DNA of 64,000 nucleotides from Fredinandcohnia humi. Its GTDB lineage: Bacteria > Bacillota > Bacilli > Bacillales > Bacillaceae_L. The stretch covers positions 66,850-130,849 of the forward strand of contig NZ_LMBW01000008.1 in the NCBI RefSeq assembly GCF_001439915.1, written 5' to 3'. The notes beneath the pieces are model-generated. The model had not been told where the DNA came from. It did not search any database and was given only the letters and a program-made list of their open reading frames with translations. Positions 35,131 to 43,902 of this stretch are shown one piece after another. The stretch's first letter is position 1; every line of letters begins with the position of its first letter. The translations under genes were made by a program, and so were the position numbers.

Positions 35131-35985
35131 TTATTCTGCCGGTGGGCCAAATTTTCCTGCATGGAAATCCCGATATGCTTGTTGAACCTCTTCCATTGAG
35201 TTCATGACAAATGGACCATATGCAACAATCTCTTCCCTTAGTGGAACCCCAGATAAGACAAGTATCTTTGCACGACTTTTTGCCTGCAATGTAAACTCGC
35301 TTTTGTTATCACCATTTTCGTTGAAAGTAAGGGTTGCAACCCCTGTTTTTTTCAAGCTTGTCTTACCTTCACCAAGCTCTAACTCACCAGAAAGCACGTA
35401 AACAAATGCATTATGATTTTCAGGTAAAATGTGTTTGTAGCTTGCTCCTTTTGCAAGAGAAATCTCAGTCATTGTTATTGGTACTAAGCTGTTCATTGGT
35501 CCTCTAACACCTGCAACATCACCGGAGTATACCTTCAATTCCCCACCTTCGACTTGCACAACCGGCACATCTTCCACGTACACATTTTGATAAGATGTTT
35601 TCGTATTTTTTAAGGAATGTGGCAGGTTCAACCAAAGCTGAAGTGTATGTGCGATGTCTTCATCAACTGGCTCCTCTGCATGTCTCGCACCGCTTCCGGC
35701 ATTCATATACTGGACGTCCCCAGCTTCTAAAATAGAATTGCCGCCATGGTTATCAATGTGCTCTAATCGTCCGTCGATAACATACGTAATCGTTTGAAAT
35801 CCCCGGTGTGGATGGTCTGGAAATGCTCCATGCTTGTACCAATCCTCCGCCATAATTAGAAACGGATCAAAATCTTCAAATCGATTTGGAGGCAACACAA
35901 ATCCTTGTTGAACATGTGGGTTGCCATTATTGTTGTATTTAACATACCAATGATCCTTTATATCTCTTTTAAAAAGGGAACTCAT
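35131..35985 (-). CDS. Pirin-family protein
   Basis: A 284-residue bicupin. The metal-site residues are His58 and His60 (FPDHPHRGFQTITY) and His101 and Glu103 (GSGARHAEEP), the standard Fe site of pirins; the C-terminal cupin lacks ligands. Some bacterial pirins have quercetinase activity, others bind partner enzymes. ATG 35985 has AAGGAG eight bases upstream. First gene of a pair with a glutaredoxin-like gene. Confidence 0.88.
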   Translation of the reverse strand: MSSLFKRDIKDHWYVKYNNNGNPHVQQGFVLPPNRFEDFDPFLIMAEDWYKHGAFPDHPHRGFQTITYVIDGRLEHIDNHGGNSILEAGDVQYMNAGSGARHAEEPVDEDIAHTLQLWLNLPHSLKNTKTSYQNVYVEDVPVVQVEGGELKVYSGDVAGVRGPMNSLVPITMTEISLAKGASYKHILPENHNAFVYVLSGELELGEGKTSLKKTGVATLTFNENGDNKSEFTLQAKSRAKILVLSGVPLREEIVAYGPFVMNSMEEVQQAYRDFHAGKFGPPAE

Positions 35986-36147
35986 TTCGTCCACTCCTTA
36001 TTCATATCTTCTTAGTCTTACCTATTCCATTTTAGTTTGACATGTTAGGGAGATTTGTACAAAAATTACGCTTAATTTTTTCTGGAATATTTAACCACCC
36101 ACCCATATAATGGACTAAAGATCCTGTTTTTACTGGGGGGTAATTGT

Positions 36148-36864
36148 ATGTTGTACATTTTGGTATTGTTGTTATTTCTTCTTGGTGTCATTGATAGGTT
36201 AGTAGGAAAAAGATTGGAACCTGGATATAACGTCATGGAGTCAGATGGTAGTGTGATATATCGGGTGGGGAGCATTATCATTTTAATTTCTGCTCTAATT
36301 GGTATTTTTATGATCAATTATAAGGATACCCATACCTTTAAATGGTTAGTAATTTTGGTGCTATTCATGCATTGGGGATTCCAAGCTTTCATGGAATGGA
36401 AATATGTAGAGGGAAAAAAATATCGGTTAACCCTTTTACTACTTGTAATAGGAGTCGTGGTCACCTGGGGTACCTTTTTTGTAGATGGAAAAATAAATCT
36501 GACCACTTTTGGTGCGGAATTTAATGAAATGTTAAATAGCGAGGAAATCTCTAAAATTGAAATTTTGCATACAGTAAGCGATGAAAATCAGGAATATTCA
36601 CACAAGCAGGCAACAATAATTGATGAAAACACCATTAACAAGTTTTCAACCCTGCCTTCAGATATGGAACTTAAAAAGTCAAATTCAGCAATGCCGGGAC
36701 TAGATTTCATTATGACAATTTACACAAACGATGGGCAGCATACCCTAACCTTTTCAGAGGAAGATATCCGAATAGATGACAATAAGTATTTTATACTTGA
36801 TGAAAATGAACTAATAAAGGTAATTGAAGCAGGAAAACTGGTGTGGGAACCGGTTTCTTTTTAA
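36148..36864 (+). CDS. DUF4181-like membrane protein with soluble tail
   Basis: A 238-residue protein with four membrane segments in the first 115 residues (about 2-16, 42-57, 66-82 and 95-111) resembling DUF4181 proteins (RLEPGYNVMESDGSVIYRVGSIII region). The C-terminal half (about 120-238) is soluble and strand-rich, ending LDENELIKVIEAGKLVW. GGGGGG precedes the ATG. Function unknown. Confidence 0.65.
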   Translation: MLYILVLLLFLLGVIDRLVGKRLEPGYNVMESDGSVIYRVGSIIILISALIGIFMINYKDTHTFKWLVILVLFMHWGFQAFMEWKYVEGKKYRLTLLLLVIGVVVTWGTFFVDGKINLTTFGAEFNEMLNSEEISKIEILHTVSDENQEYSHKQATIIDENTINKFSTLPSDMELKKSNSAMPGLDFIMTIYTNDGQHTLTFSEEDIRIDDNKYFILDENELIKVIEAGKLVWEPVSF

Positions 36865-36885
36865 AAAATAAAATCCCCTAAGCTA

Positions 36886-37029
36886 CTAGGCTAGGGGGTT
36901 ACTTAATAAAGATTCCATTTCTTCTTCGGTCACAAATTTCCATTTTATATCTTTCCAAACATCCTTATCCATCGCTTCAATAAGTTGGTCGATTTCATCA
37001 TAGCTAAACTTAATAGCATGTTCATTCAT
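36886..37029 (-). CDS. 47-residue soluble protein
   Basis: MNEHAIKFSYDEIDQLIEAMD... (47 residues, acidic and helical) from ATG 37029 with GGTGGGA four bases upstream, ending at TAG 36886. It overlaps the terminator-like hairpin of the convergent membrane protein gene. Family not recognised. Confidence 0.55.
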   Translation of the reverse strand: MNEHAIKFSYDEIDQLIEAMDKDVWKDIKWKFVTEEEMESLLSNPLA

Positions 37030-37118
37030 GTATCCCACCAAACCTTTCAGTATATGATTCGGGTGGGCTTATCCTTTTTTGAGGGTTAAGTTCGAAAAAT
37101 ATTTTTAGGAGGAAAAAT

Positions 37119-38138
37119 ATGAAAAGCAATCAGTCTATTAAGTTTCAAAACTTCGCCATGACCGAGTGCAAGGGCTCAAGTAGATTATATGAATTTCTTT
37201 CTTTAAAAATTGCGGAGGATAATGAAATTCTTGAGCTAGCATCAAATGCACCCGAAGGCCAACCTTCATCCAACCTACTGTTTGGGGCTGTTCATTATCT
37301 TTTATTAAAAGGAAAGGACCATCATCTTCGGGATTTTTACCCAAGTATTTCTAGGAATCCACGGAAAGTGGAGGAATCCTTTTTCCCTTTTAAGGAGTTT
37401 TGTGGTCAATTTTCTGATGAGATCACCACGCTTTTACAGGAAAAATTGGTTCAAACAAATGAGGTTAGACGTTGTTCCTATCTTTATCCTGCATTTCAAT
37501 ATATCTATGATGTTGTTCGAAAACCATTAGCATTGATTGAAATTGGGACAAGTGCCGGGTTGCAGCTGTTATGGGATCAATATAGCTATTCATATGGGAC
37601 GACTGAAGTTTACGGAAATAAGGATGCAACTTTACATATTACAGCTGAGGTACGAGGTGATAAAACACCTAATCTACAAGACTATATTCCACCAGTGTCT
37701 ACACGTATTGGAATCGACCTTCATCCTATCGATTTAAAGGATGATGAAAATGAACTTTGGCTAAAAGCTCTTATTTGGCCAGAACATCATGAGAGACGCG
37801 AATTATTTGAAAAGGCGACGGAATATGTAAAGGCAAATGAATTACGATTGATTGAGGGGAATGGGGTTGAACTTCTTTCTGAGTTGTCAGAAGAAATTCC
37901 AAAAGAGTACGCAATTTGCGTATTTCACACACATGTGGCGAATCAAATGCCATCGGAAGTCAAAACGAGATTACTTGAACAGATTTCACAAATTGGATCC
38001 GAACGCGAGATTTTTCATCTATATAACAATATTCAAGACCGCGACCTCCATCTGGATTATTATCTAGATGGGAAAGAATATAAAAATATAGTCGGAAAAA
38101 CTGAAGGACATGGAAGATGGTTTACTTGGGAGTTGTAA
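37119..38138 (+). CDS. DUF2332-family protein
   Basis: A 339-residue protein that matches DUF2332: N-terminal helical part (SSRLYEFLSLKIAEDNEIL) and a Rossmann-like part with ALIEIGTSAGLQLLWDQY (about 137-154), GIDLHPIDL near 197 and the late CVFHTHVANQMP (about 266-277). The EIGTSAG loop suggests a SAM-methyltransferase-like fold, but activity is unknown. AGGAGG lies six bases before ATG. Confidence 0.85.
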   Translation: MKSNQSIKFQNFAMTECKGSSRLYEFLSLKIAEDNEILELASNAPEGQPSSNLLFGAVHYLLLKGKDHHLRDFYPSISRNPRKVEESFFPFKEFCGQFSDEITTLLQEKLVQTNEVRRCSYLYPAFQYIYDVVRKPLALIEIGTSAGLQLLWDQYSYSYGTTEVYGNKDATLHITAEVRGDKTPNLQDYIPPVSTRIGIDLHPIDLKDDENELWLKALIWPEHHERRELFEKATEYVKANELRLIEGNGVELLSELSEEIPKEYAICVFHTHVANQMPSEVKTRLLEQISQIGSEREIFHLYNNIQDRDLHLDYYLDGKEYKNIVGKTEGHGRWFTWEL

Positions 38139-38146
38139 TAAGGAAA

Positions 38147-38182
38147 AAGGGCATTTGGACATCGGATCCAAATGCCTTTTTA
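38147..38182 (+). terminator. Terminator of the DUF2332 gene
   Basis: GGCATTTGGA pairs with TCCAAATGCC; TTTTT follows on the plus strand and A-rich bases on the other side. Confidence 0.9.
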
Positions 38183-38199
38183 ATGACAATTCTTACTTT

Positions 38200-38592
38200 T
38201 TATTTGACCTCTAAAATGGTATACGGCCCTGATTTAAAGTGGTATTTTATGTCATACCTTTCACCTGTTTTAAACTGCGAACAAAATTCTTCTGTTTTTT
38301 CTTAACTTTCGTCAAAATACTGGAACATTGTATATGGATCATTGACTTTACACACATAAAGACCATCACTATTTTTTTCGTTTGTAACTGCTGTTTCTTC
38401 AACCAAAATCGAACTTTCTTTTTCATAGGACGGACGAAGCATATTGGATACCATTGTACCCACAATGATCAATAATCCAATAAGTGCAAGGATAAGTGCC
38501 TTCTTCTTCTCCATCCTGACAAAGAACATAAAGATAGCACACCCTAATGCTCCGATACCAATCGCATACAATGCCACTAATAGTAAATACAA
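38200..38592 (-). pseudogene. Membrane-anchored protein interrupted by one TAA
   Basis: One frame of 131 codons encodes two N-terminal membrane helices (about 1-25 and 31-51) and an extracytoplasmic part. A TAA at 38304-38302 (codon 97) splits FQYFDES from EKTEEFCSQFKTGERYDIKY...TILEVK, which continues in the same frame to a second TAA at 38200. The downstream part looks like genuine protein (SQFKTGERYDIKYHF). A single change of AAA to TAA explains it; the shorter product or readthrough are alternatives. Confidence 0.7.
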
Positions 38593-38616
38593 AAAATCAT
38601 CCCCCTATTCCGTGTT

Positions 38617-38730
38617 TTATTTCTCATAAAACCTAAATGACTCTGCGATTTTGATAATTTCTTCTTTTGGAATTGGTTCTTTTCCAAAGTCCCAGATATT
38701 GTTGAAGAAAATGACCTTATTCCCATCCTT
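38617..38730 (-). pseudogene. C-terminal fragment, DUF4367-like
   Basis: About 37 codons, KDGNKVIFFNNIWDFG then EEIIKIAESFRFYEK to a TAA at 38617, resemble the end of DUF4367-type extracytoplasmic domains (EExIKIAxSF). No start exists; a TAA is directly upstream, and the piece overlaps the end of the next gene. A decayed fragment. Confidence 0.45.
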
Positions 38731-38923
38731 TTATGTATTTAATGAACATCATGATAAATGGAAGCAAAAGTGTGATGACCAGAGCTTGTATAAACGTTAG
38801 GATGATATCCTTTTTCCATGGATTGCTCTTTGGATATCGGTTATTTACCCGTTGAAAAACAAGAAACACAACCCACAAAATAAGAAACATATAAATGACG
38901 GTACTAATGCTATCGTAATACAT
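38717..38923 (-). CDS. 68-residue membrane protein
   Basis: Two membrane helices (about 8-24 and 41-61) separated by a basic loop (RVNNRYPKSNPWKKD). ATG 38923 with GGGGGC nine bases upstream. Family not recognised. It lies upstream of the DUF4367-like fragment, which it overlaps by 14 bp. Confidence 0.55.
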   Translation of the reverse strand: MYYDSISTVIYMFLILWVVFLVFQRVNNRYPKSNPWKKDIILTFIQALVITLLLPFIMMFIKYIKGWE

Positions 38924-39071
38924 TGGCGCATTGCCCCCTTTTCTCCTTGTTAAAAATAGACATTCTTTTACTCCATTATCACACGTTTCCAAAAGATTGT
39001 AATTAATTAAAAACTTTCCATCCACAGATGGTAAAATAGGTTTAGAGATTTTTTAGAAAGAGGGGGTTTAT

Positions 39072-40001
39072 TTGAAGGGTAAAATATTTTGGGTGAGTAT
39101 TTTGGCTATTATCCTTAGTTATGTCGGAAATTATTTGTATTTTCATTCAAAGCAGTTGGATGCCCCAATATTTTTGGACCATTTTTATGAACTAACCATG
39201 TATGAAGATGACGAGACGGCACTTACATTGTATTACTTAACGAATAAGTCGGACACGTCGACAGTTATGTATGTAAATATTGATGGAATCGAGGCTTATC
39301 CCGCTTCAAACAACAACTTTTTTATGTGGGATTCGCAGGAACCTCAATTTGAAAATGAATACACTCACCATTATTTAAAAGCACTTCATCTTACAATACC
39401 GGGTGAGTATGAGGGTGACGGTCCTTTATCGTTTTCGGATATAGAGGTTCATTTTTCAAATGGTAAAACGGTTCAGGCCGATATCGGCGAAGTCATTCTT
39501 AATAAAAGAGAGGAAACTCCAAATGTGCTAGAGAGCCGAATGAGTTATGGAAGCAATCAGCATTTTGCAGAGCAATCGATGGTAGCCTTACAGCCAATCA
39601 CCATTCAGAAAGTGGAGATTCCTTTTGCCAAGGAACTATCCGACGATATCCTGATAAAAGTGAATCTAGATCAAGAAAAATTACGTGTGTTAAACAAAAA
39701 AAGGACTGGTGGTAGCTTTCCAGTTTGGTATAACGAAAAGCGTGATGAAGAGTGGAGCGCTCGACCCGGCATTTTACTAATGAATGACATACTTCCCTTT
39801 AAGTTGGAACAAAATGAAGGGATGCCGGTCATGATGCAATTTAATCCAACACGTGAGAGCTATTTCGAATTTAGCGTAAAATTGATTGGAAAAACGGAGT
39901 CAGGAGAAGAGTTTGTAAATAGGATTCCAATAATTGACCATCCCAACTTAGACCAAAAGACCATTAATCGAATCATAGCCAAAAAGGACGGTGAAAGCTA
40001 A
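39072..40001 (+). CDS. Hypothetical protein with N-terminal membrane anchor
   Basis: A 309-residue protein from TTG 39072 (GAGGGGG upstream). A signal-anchor helix (about 4-21) precedes a strand-rich extracytoplasmic domain. No family recognised. Its TAA shares a base with the ATG of the next gene (TAATG), so the two are coupled and probably work together at the membrane. Confidence 0.65.
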   Translation: MKGKIFWVSILAIILSYVGNYLYFHSKQLDAPIFLDHFYELTMYEDDETALTLYYLTNKSDTSTVMYVNIDGIEAYPASNNNFFMWDSQEPQFENEYTHHYLKALHLTIPGEYEGDGPLSFSDIEVHFSNGKTVQADIGEVILNKREETPNVLESRMSYGSNQHFAEQSMVALQPITIQKVEIPFAKELSDDILIKVNLDQEKLRVLNKKRTGGSFPVWYNEKRDEEWSARPGILLMNDILPFKLEQNEGMPVMMQFNPTRESYFEFSVKLIGKTESGEEFVNRIPIIDHPNLDQKTINRIIAKKDGES

Positions 40002-40618
40002 TGAACTTCAAGCGAATATTCTGGGGTTATATTTTTATCCTTTTAGAAATTCATTTGTTTGTCATCGATATTTTGCCAGAACCGGTTGGCTATTATTTGA
40101 TTTATTCGGGAATTGCGGCATTGCCGCCAGAAAATCGAATCGGGAGCAAGCTAAAAAAGCTTTTGATCGGGCTTATGATTTTCAGTATTCCGACTGTTTT
40201 TATACAACAAAATGTAAATGAATTCGGATCATTTGCAACTATGGCTCTTTTGGATATCTATTCATTTATCCTTGAAATTTCAAGATTGGTCTTGGTGTTT
40301 TTTATTTTTCGTTTAATCATGGAATTTGTTACGCCAACCGGGGATAAATTTTTAATTCGAAGATGCTCCCAAACATTTAAAATTTACATGACCGTCATGC
40401 TTCTTATCTCGCTGTCCCATACATTTGCAATGAATCTTTCCAGCAATGCTAAATTAGGGTACCTATTCTTTACGATCCCTTTAGGTTTTATCATGGAGAT
40501 TGTGTTTCTAGTACTTTTATGGAAGTTGCATAAACTCAAGGATCATCGGGGCTTTCCACCCCTATATAACAAGAACGACAACTATATTCCTAGTGTCTTT
40601 AATTCAGACCCAGAATAA
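40001..40618 (+). CDS. Polytopic membrane protein
   Basis: A 205-residue protein with about six membrane segments (roughly 8-27, 32-42, 48-66, 80-105, 124-143 and 152-174) and a polar C-terminus. Translationally coupled to the anchored protein before it. No family recognised; a two-component membrane module is the only inference possible. Confidence 0.65.
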   Translation: MNFKRIFWGYIFILLEIHLFVIDILPEPVGYYLIYSGIAALPPENRIGSKLKKLLIGLMIFSIPTVFIQQNVNEFGSFATMALLDIYSFILEISRLVLVFFIFRLIMEFVTPTGDKFLIRRCSQTFKIYMTVMLLISLSHTFAMNLSSNAKLGYLFFTIPLGFIMEIVFLVLLWKLHKLKDHRGFPPLYNKNDNYIPSVFNSDPE

Positions 40619-40726
40619 GAAGTATTTGAATGGATATTTTCGAAAGATTGAAAGGTAACTTTTGTGATTACTCGCGAAACTGGATTATGTGTTTCCTATT
40701 TTAGCAAAAATGAAAAATAATGAAAT

Positions 40727-40766
40727 GTGCCGCAATATAATAGCAAGGGCTAATGTATTGCGGCAC
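40727..40766. terminator. Bidirectional terminator
   Basis: GTGCCGCAAT pairs perfectly with ATTGCGGCAC over a 20-base loop; AT-rich tails on both sides, between convergent genes. Confidence 0.75.
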
Positions 40767-40771
40767 ATTAT

Positions 40772-40954
40772 TTATATCTTTTTAACTACTGGCTTTCCAT
40801 CCTTATCTAATAATGGAGTCAATCCTCCAGCTTAGCCATCCCAACTAAATAAATAATGAACTCCTGCCTCCTTATCTACTAATACTTTACAACCTGACAA
40901 ACTACCTTCTTTATGTACAATCTCAAATCTTTGAGTTGAATCGTTATTAACCAT
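40772..40954 (-). pseudogene. DUF6440 protein interrupted by one TAA
   Basis: One frame of 60 codons from ATG 40954 (AAGGAGG upstream) matches DUF6440: RFEIVHKEG...VLVDKEAGVHYLFSWDG, then AGGLTPLLDKDGKPVV. Between them is TAA at 40834-40832, exactly where the family normally has an aromatic residue (GYAGGLTPLL), so one base changed a TAT/TAC. The full frame closes with TAA at 40772. Function of the family is unknown. Confidence 0.85.
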
Positions 40955-40967
40955 ATATAAGTCCTCC

Positions 40968-41312
40968 TTATTTTCTCTCAACAAGACCAAACCCCACTCC
41001 AGTAGGATCGACTAAATATGCCAAGTAAAACTCATCAAACTCCATCTTTTCACGGACTATCATTGCTCCATTCACTACTGCTTTTTCGATTGTATCGTCA
41101 ATGGAATCCACCTCAATTTGAATCCTTGTTCCATGCGGATAATCATGTGGTCCTTTGCTTATTCCGCCTTGAATTTCCACTGGGCTCGTGCTTTTTACGG
41201 GCCAAAATCCCCAATTCGGTTTCCCCATTTCCCATCCAAAAACGGTAGAATAAAACTGAACTGCTTTTTCAGGATCTTGACTGCTAATTTCAAAGCCTAC
41301 TATTTTTGCCAT
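40968..41312 (-). CDS. VOC-family (glyoxalase-like) protein
   Basis: A 114-residue single-domain VOC protein. It contains VGFEISSQDPEKAVQFYSTVFGWEM (about 4-28), a PHGTRIQIEVDSIDDTIEKA segment and the end motif FYLAYLVDPTGVGFGLVE (about 94-111). Putative metal ligands are partial. ATG 41312 has GGGAGAG upstream. It is the last gene of a possible run with the GNAT gene, 13 bp apart. Confidence 0.8.
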   Translation of the reverse strand: MAKIVGFEISSQDPEKAVQFYSTVFGWEMGKPNWGFWPVKSTSPVEIQGGISKGPHDYPHGTRIQIEVDSIDDTIEKAVVNGAMIVREKMEFDEFYLAYLVDPTGVGFGLVERK

Positions 41313-41325
41313 TTTCAACTCTCCC

Positions 41326-42129
41326 TTATTTCATCGTCCAAATTGCCTTTGTATACCCTATTCTCATACCTGCCCGTTCCATGTTATTTTGACTGACCGA
41401 GCCAAACGTTGCCTGACCAATAATCAATTTACATTCTTGTTCCAACGCTGTTTGCATTCGTAACTTAATTAATGCAGTTTGAATACCCTGATTACGAAAT
41501 TCCGGCAAGGTTGTTGCGGCAGCAAGGGTTCCAATGCCGTTCTTTGTAAATAAAACTCCAATCCCCGCTGGTTTATCTTCAATACTTGCGAGATAAAACG
41601 TCCAATTCTCATTGTCGTTAAGAATTTGATTGTTTTGGGCGACCCCATTTTTTAAAAAGGCGGGCATCCCAAAACCCTTTGTATAGATTTCAGCGAACAG
41701 ATCAAATTCATTTTTATGTAACTCACGTACTTTGATTTTTGGATGGATGCTGGTTTCGTGTTGTGGAGATAGTTCTGAGTAGAGGGTTGTGTGAAAGTCA
41801 TGTTGATAAAAACCAGCATTACTTAAGTATGTAAGCAAATCTGAAGAAATATGCCCGGGTGTCAATTCAAGTCGAACTGGGATATCCTTTTGTTTGTAAA
41901 AGTGGATGATGGGTTCAATGTATTTTTCATCGCCATCTGATAATCCCTTTACCGTGTTGAATGAGGGACCTGGAATGTTCTTAACAGAAAAAGCTGTAGC
42001 ATTTCCAAAATATTTGATTTCGACCCCCATCAGATTTCCTTCGATTGCTTGTATCGCTGTTAGTCTTGATTTCAACACCTCGATTTCAGATATTTCTAAG
42101 GTTTGGGCCAATTTTTTAGTTAATATCAC
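41326..42129 (-). CDS. GNAT-family N-acetyltransferase
   Basis: A 267-residue protein whose C-terminal half holds the acetyl-CoA motif A (LAAATTLPEFRNQGIQTALI, about 207-226, with the R-x-x-G-I-x-T variant) and a preceding KPAGIGVLF strand. The N-terminal half is a degenerate second GNAT-like lobe. Substrate unknown. GTG 42129 is chosen since GGGAGG lies four bases upstream; an ATG twelve bases earlier overlaps this site. Confidence 0.8.
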   Translation of the reverse strand: MILTKKLAQTLEISEIEVLKSRLTAIQAIEGNLMGVEIKYFGNATAFSVKNIPGPSFNTVKGLSDGDEKYIEPIIHFYKQKDIPVRLELTPGHISSDLLTYLSNAGFYQHDFHTTLYSELSPQHETSIHPKIKVRELHKNEFDLFAEIYTKGFGMPAFLKNGVAQNNQILNDNENWTFYLASIEDKPAGIGVLFTKNGIGTLAAATTLPEFRNQGIQTALIKLRMQTALEQECKLIIGQATFGSVSQNNMERAGMRIGYTKAIWTMK

Positions 42130-42145
42130 TTTGCCTCCCATTTAT

Positions 42146-42718
42146 CTAAAAATCCTCCAGAAAAATATTTTTTAGATTTATCGAAAAGTCATCAAATAGA
42201 TTTACATTGACAAAATCGTGATTTGCGTAAGTTCCTATATGTTTATAGAATTCATCATTCAATACGTACACATCTATGGTTTCGTGAGTAGGGTCCACAA
42301 TCCAGTATTCTTTCACACCCGCTTTTTGATAGCGATTAAACTTAATCATTTTATCAATTTTCGCGGTTGACTTTGATAATATTTCAACGATAAGGTCAGG
42401 TGCGCCTGAAATAAAACTTTTGTGGATTTTATTTTTATCACAAATAATAATTAAATCCGGTTTAACCCACTCTGTTATTTTAGAGGGATCTTCCTCACCA
42501 CTTAGGCAAACATCGATTGCAGCCAAAACTCTACACTGTTTTTTTCTCAAATAAAGATTGAATTCCGTGGACAATTCCATAGCAATTGACTGATGCTTAA
42601 CATTAGGTGATGGAGACATATTAAAGATTTGCCCGTTTATTACTTCATATTGAATTTCTTCATCGAGTTTTAAGTATTTGGCGTAGGTCAATGTGTTCTG
42701 TTCCTGCGGTTTAGCCAT
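42146..42718 (-). CDS. Uma2-family (DUF820) putative endonuclease
   Basis: A 190-residue PD-(D/E)xK-fold protein. The Uma2 signature is present: YEVINGQIFNMSPSPNVKHQ (about 24-43), WVKPDLIIICD (about 83-93) with the catalytic-type Asp, PDLIVEILSKST (about 107-118), and YQKAGVKEYWIVDP (about 129-142). Common in Bacillus and cyanobacteria; biological role unclear. It is 16 bp upstream of the GNAT gene on the same strand. Confidence 0.88.
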   Translation of the reverse strand: MAKPQEQNTLTYAKYLKLDEEIQYEVINGQIFNMSPSPNVKHQSIAMELSTEFNLYLRKKQCRVLAAIDVCLSGEEDPSKITEWVKPDLIIICDKNKIHKSFISGAPDLIVEILSKSTAKIDKMIKFNRYQKAGVKEYWIVDPTHETIDVYVLNDEFYKHIGTYANHDFVNVNLFDDFSINLKNIFLEDF

Positions 42719-42907
42719 TGAAAATCCCCTCCCTATAATTGAAATTCTTATAAGCCCTTATAAATTCCATTATAAAACATTTACTACTTTAATCCCAATC
42801 CAATGAGCAAGTAACTTATCACTATTTTTCACAAAAAGGTATTAATTTCCTTATTTAATTGTAAGCTAATCCATGAGTTATGGTAATATTAAAAAGGAAA
42901 TTCTATC

Positions 42908-43795
42908 TTGAAATTGAAAGGCTTGGTTTTTGTGGTAAAAAAGAAGAATCCTGTATTAGCTGAAGTGAAACAACTCATTATCATTACCCTTGGAGCAATT
43001 TTTGCCGGCTTTGGGCTTGAATTGTTTTTAGTTCCTAATAATATTTTGGATGGCGGGGTTATTGGTCTTTCCATCATCGCCGCAGAGATCTTCGGTGTTC
43101 CAATGAGTGTATTTCTTATTGTTTTAAACATTCCATTCCTGCTTATCGGTTATCGAAAAATGGGAATCAAGTTTACACTTCATACGTTATATGGTGTTGT
43201 CGTTTTATCAGCCTTTACCGCTTATTTGCATCATTTGGAGCCAGTAACAAATGATTTATTTTTAGCAACCATTATTGGGGCTGTCATTTTAGGAACAGGT
43301 GTCGGTTTGGTCATTCGGACCGGTGGTGCCTTGGATGGCACAGAAATTTTAGCTATTATAGTAAGCAAGAATCGACCTGTATCTGTTGGGCAAATTGTGA
43401 TGATCATGAATGTGTTTATTTTTATTCTGGCAGCCTTACTCGTGTTCAGCTGGGAAACCGCTATGTATTCGATTATTACCTATTACATCGCTTTTAAAAT
43501 GATTGATATTGTGGTTGAAGGTTTGGAAGAATTGAAATCTGTGACGATTATTTCAGATATGCCTGATGAACTTGCAAGGAAATTGACTACAGATCTTGGT
43601 CGTGGGCTTACCTTTATTCATGGTGAAGGTGTCTTTTCAAATGAACCTAAAAAGATTATTTATACAATTGTTAGCCGGATTGAACTCTCCACGTTAAGAT
43701 CGATTGTCGAAGACATTGATCCCAGTGCATTGATTGCGATTGAAAATATTGCAGATGTGAGGGGCAGTAATTTTGGGAATAGTGGAGGACACTAG
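42908..43795 (+). CDS. YitT-family membrane protein (DUF161/DUF2179)
   Basis: A 295-residue protein with five or six membrane helices in the first 200 residues, including the DUF161 hallmarks LVPNNILDGGVIGLS (about 39-53) and GTGVGLVIRTGGALDGTE (about 136-153), and a cytoplasmic DUF2179 domain (about 205-290, with GRGLTFIHGEGVFS). Function is unresolved in the family. TTG 42908 is the start with GGAAA upstream; an in-frame GTG at 42941 is an alternative. Confidence 0.85.
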   Translation: MKLKGLVFVVKKKNPVLAEVKQLIIITLGAIFAGFGLELFLVPNNILDGGVIGLSIIAAEIFGVPMSVFLIVLNIPFLLIGYRKMGIKFTLHTLYGVVVLSAFTAYLHHLEPVTNDLFLATIIGAVILGTGVGLVIRTGGALDGTEILAIIVSKNRPVSVGQIVMIMNVFIFILAALLVFSWETAMYSIITYYIAFKMIDIVVEGLEELKSVTIISDMPDELARKLTTDLGRGLTFIHGEGVFSNEPKKIIYTIVSRIELSTLRSIVEDIDPSALIAIENIADVRGSNFGNSGGH

Positions 43796-43810
43796 AATAA
43801 CAAATAGTTT

Positions 43811-43836
43811 AAGCATGGTGCGCCATGCTTTTTTTA
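43811..43836 (+). terminator. Terminator of the yitT-like gene
   Basis: AAGCATGG pairs with CCATGCTT; seven T follow. Confidence 0.92.
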
Positions 43837-43902
43837 ATTTGCATTCTATTTTCGTACTATTTTTCATATATATATGTCCAAAAGGAATAAAGGACGGATA
43901 TC

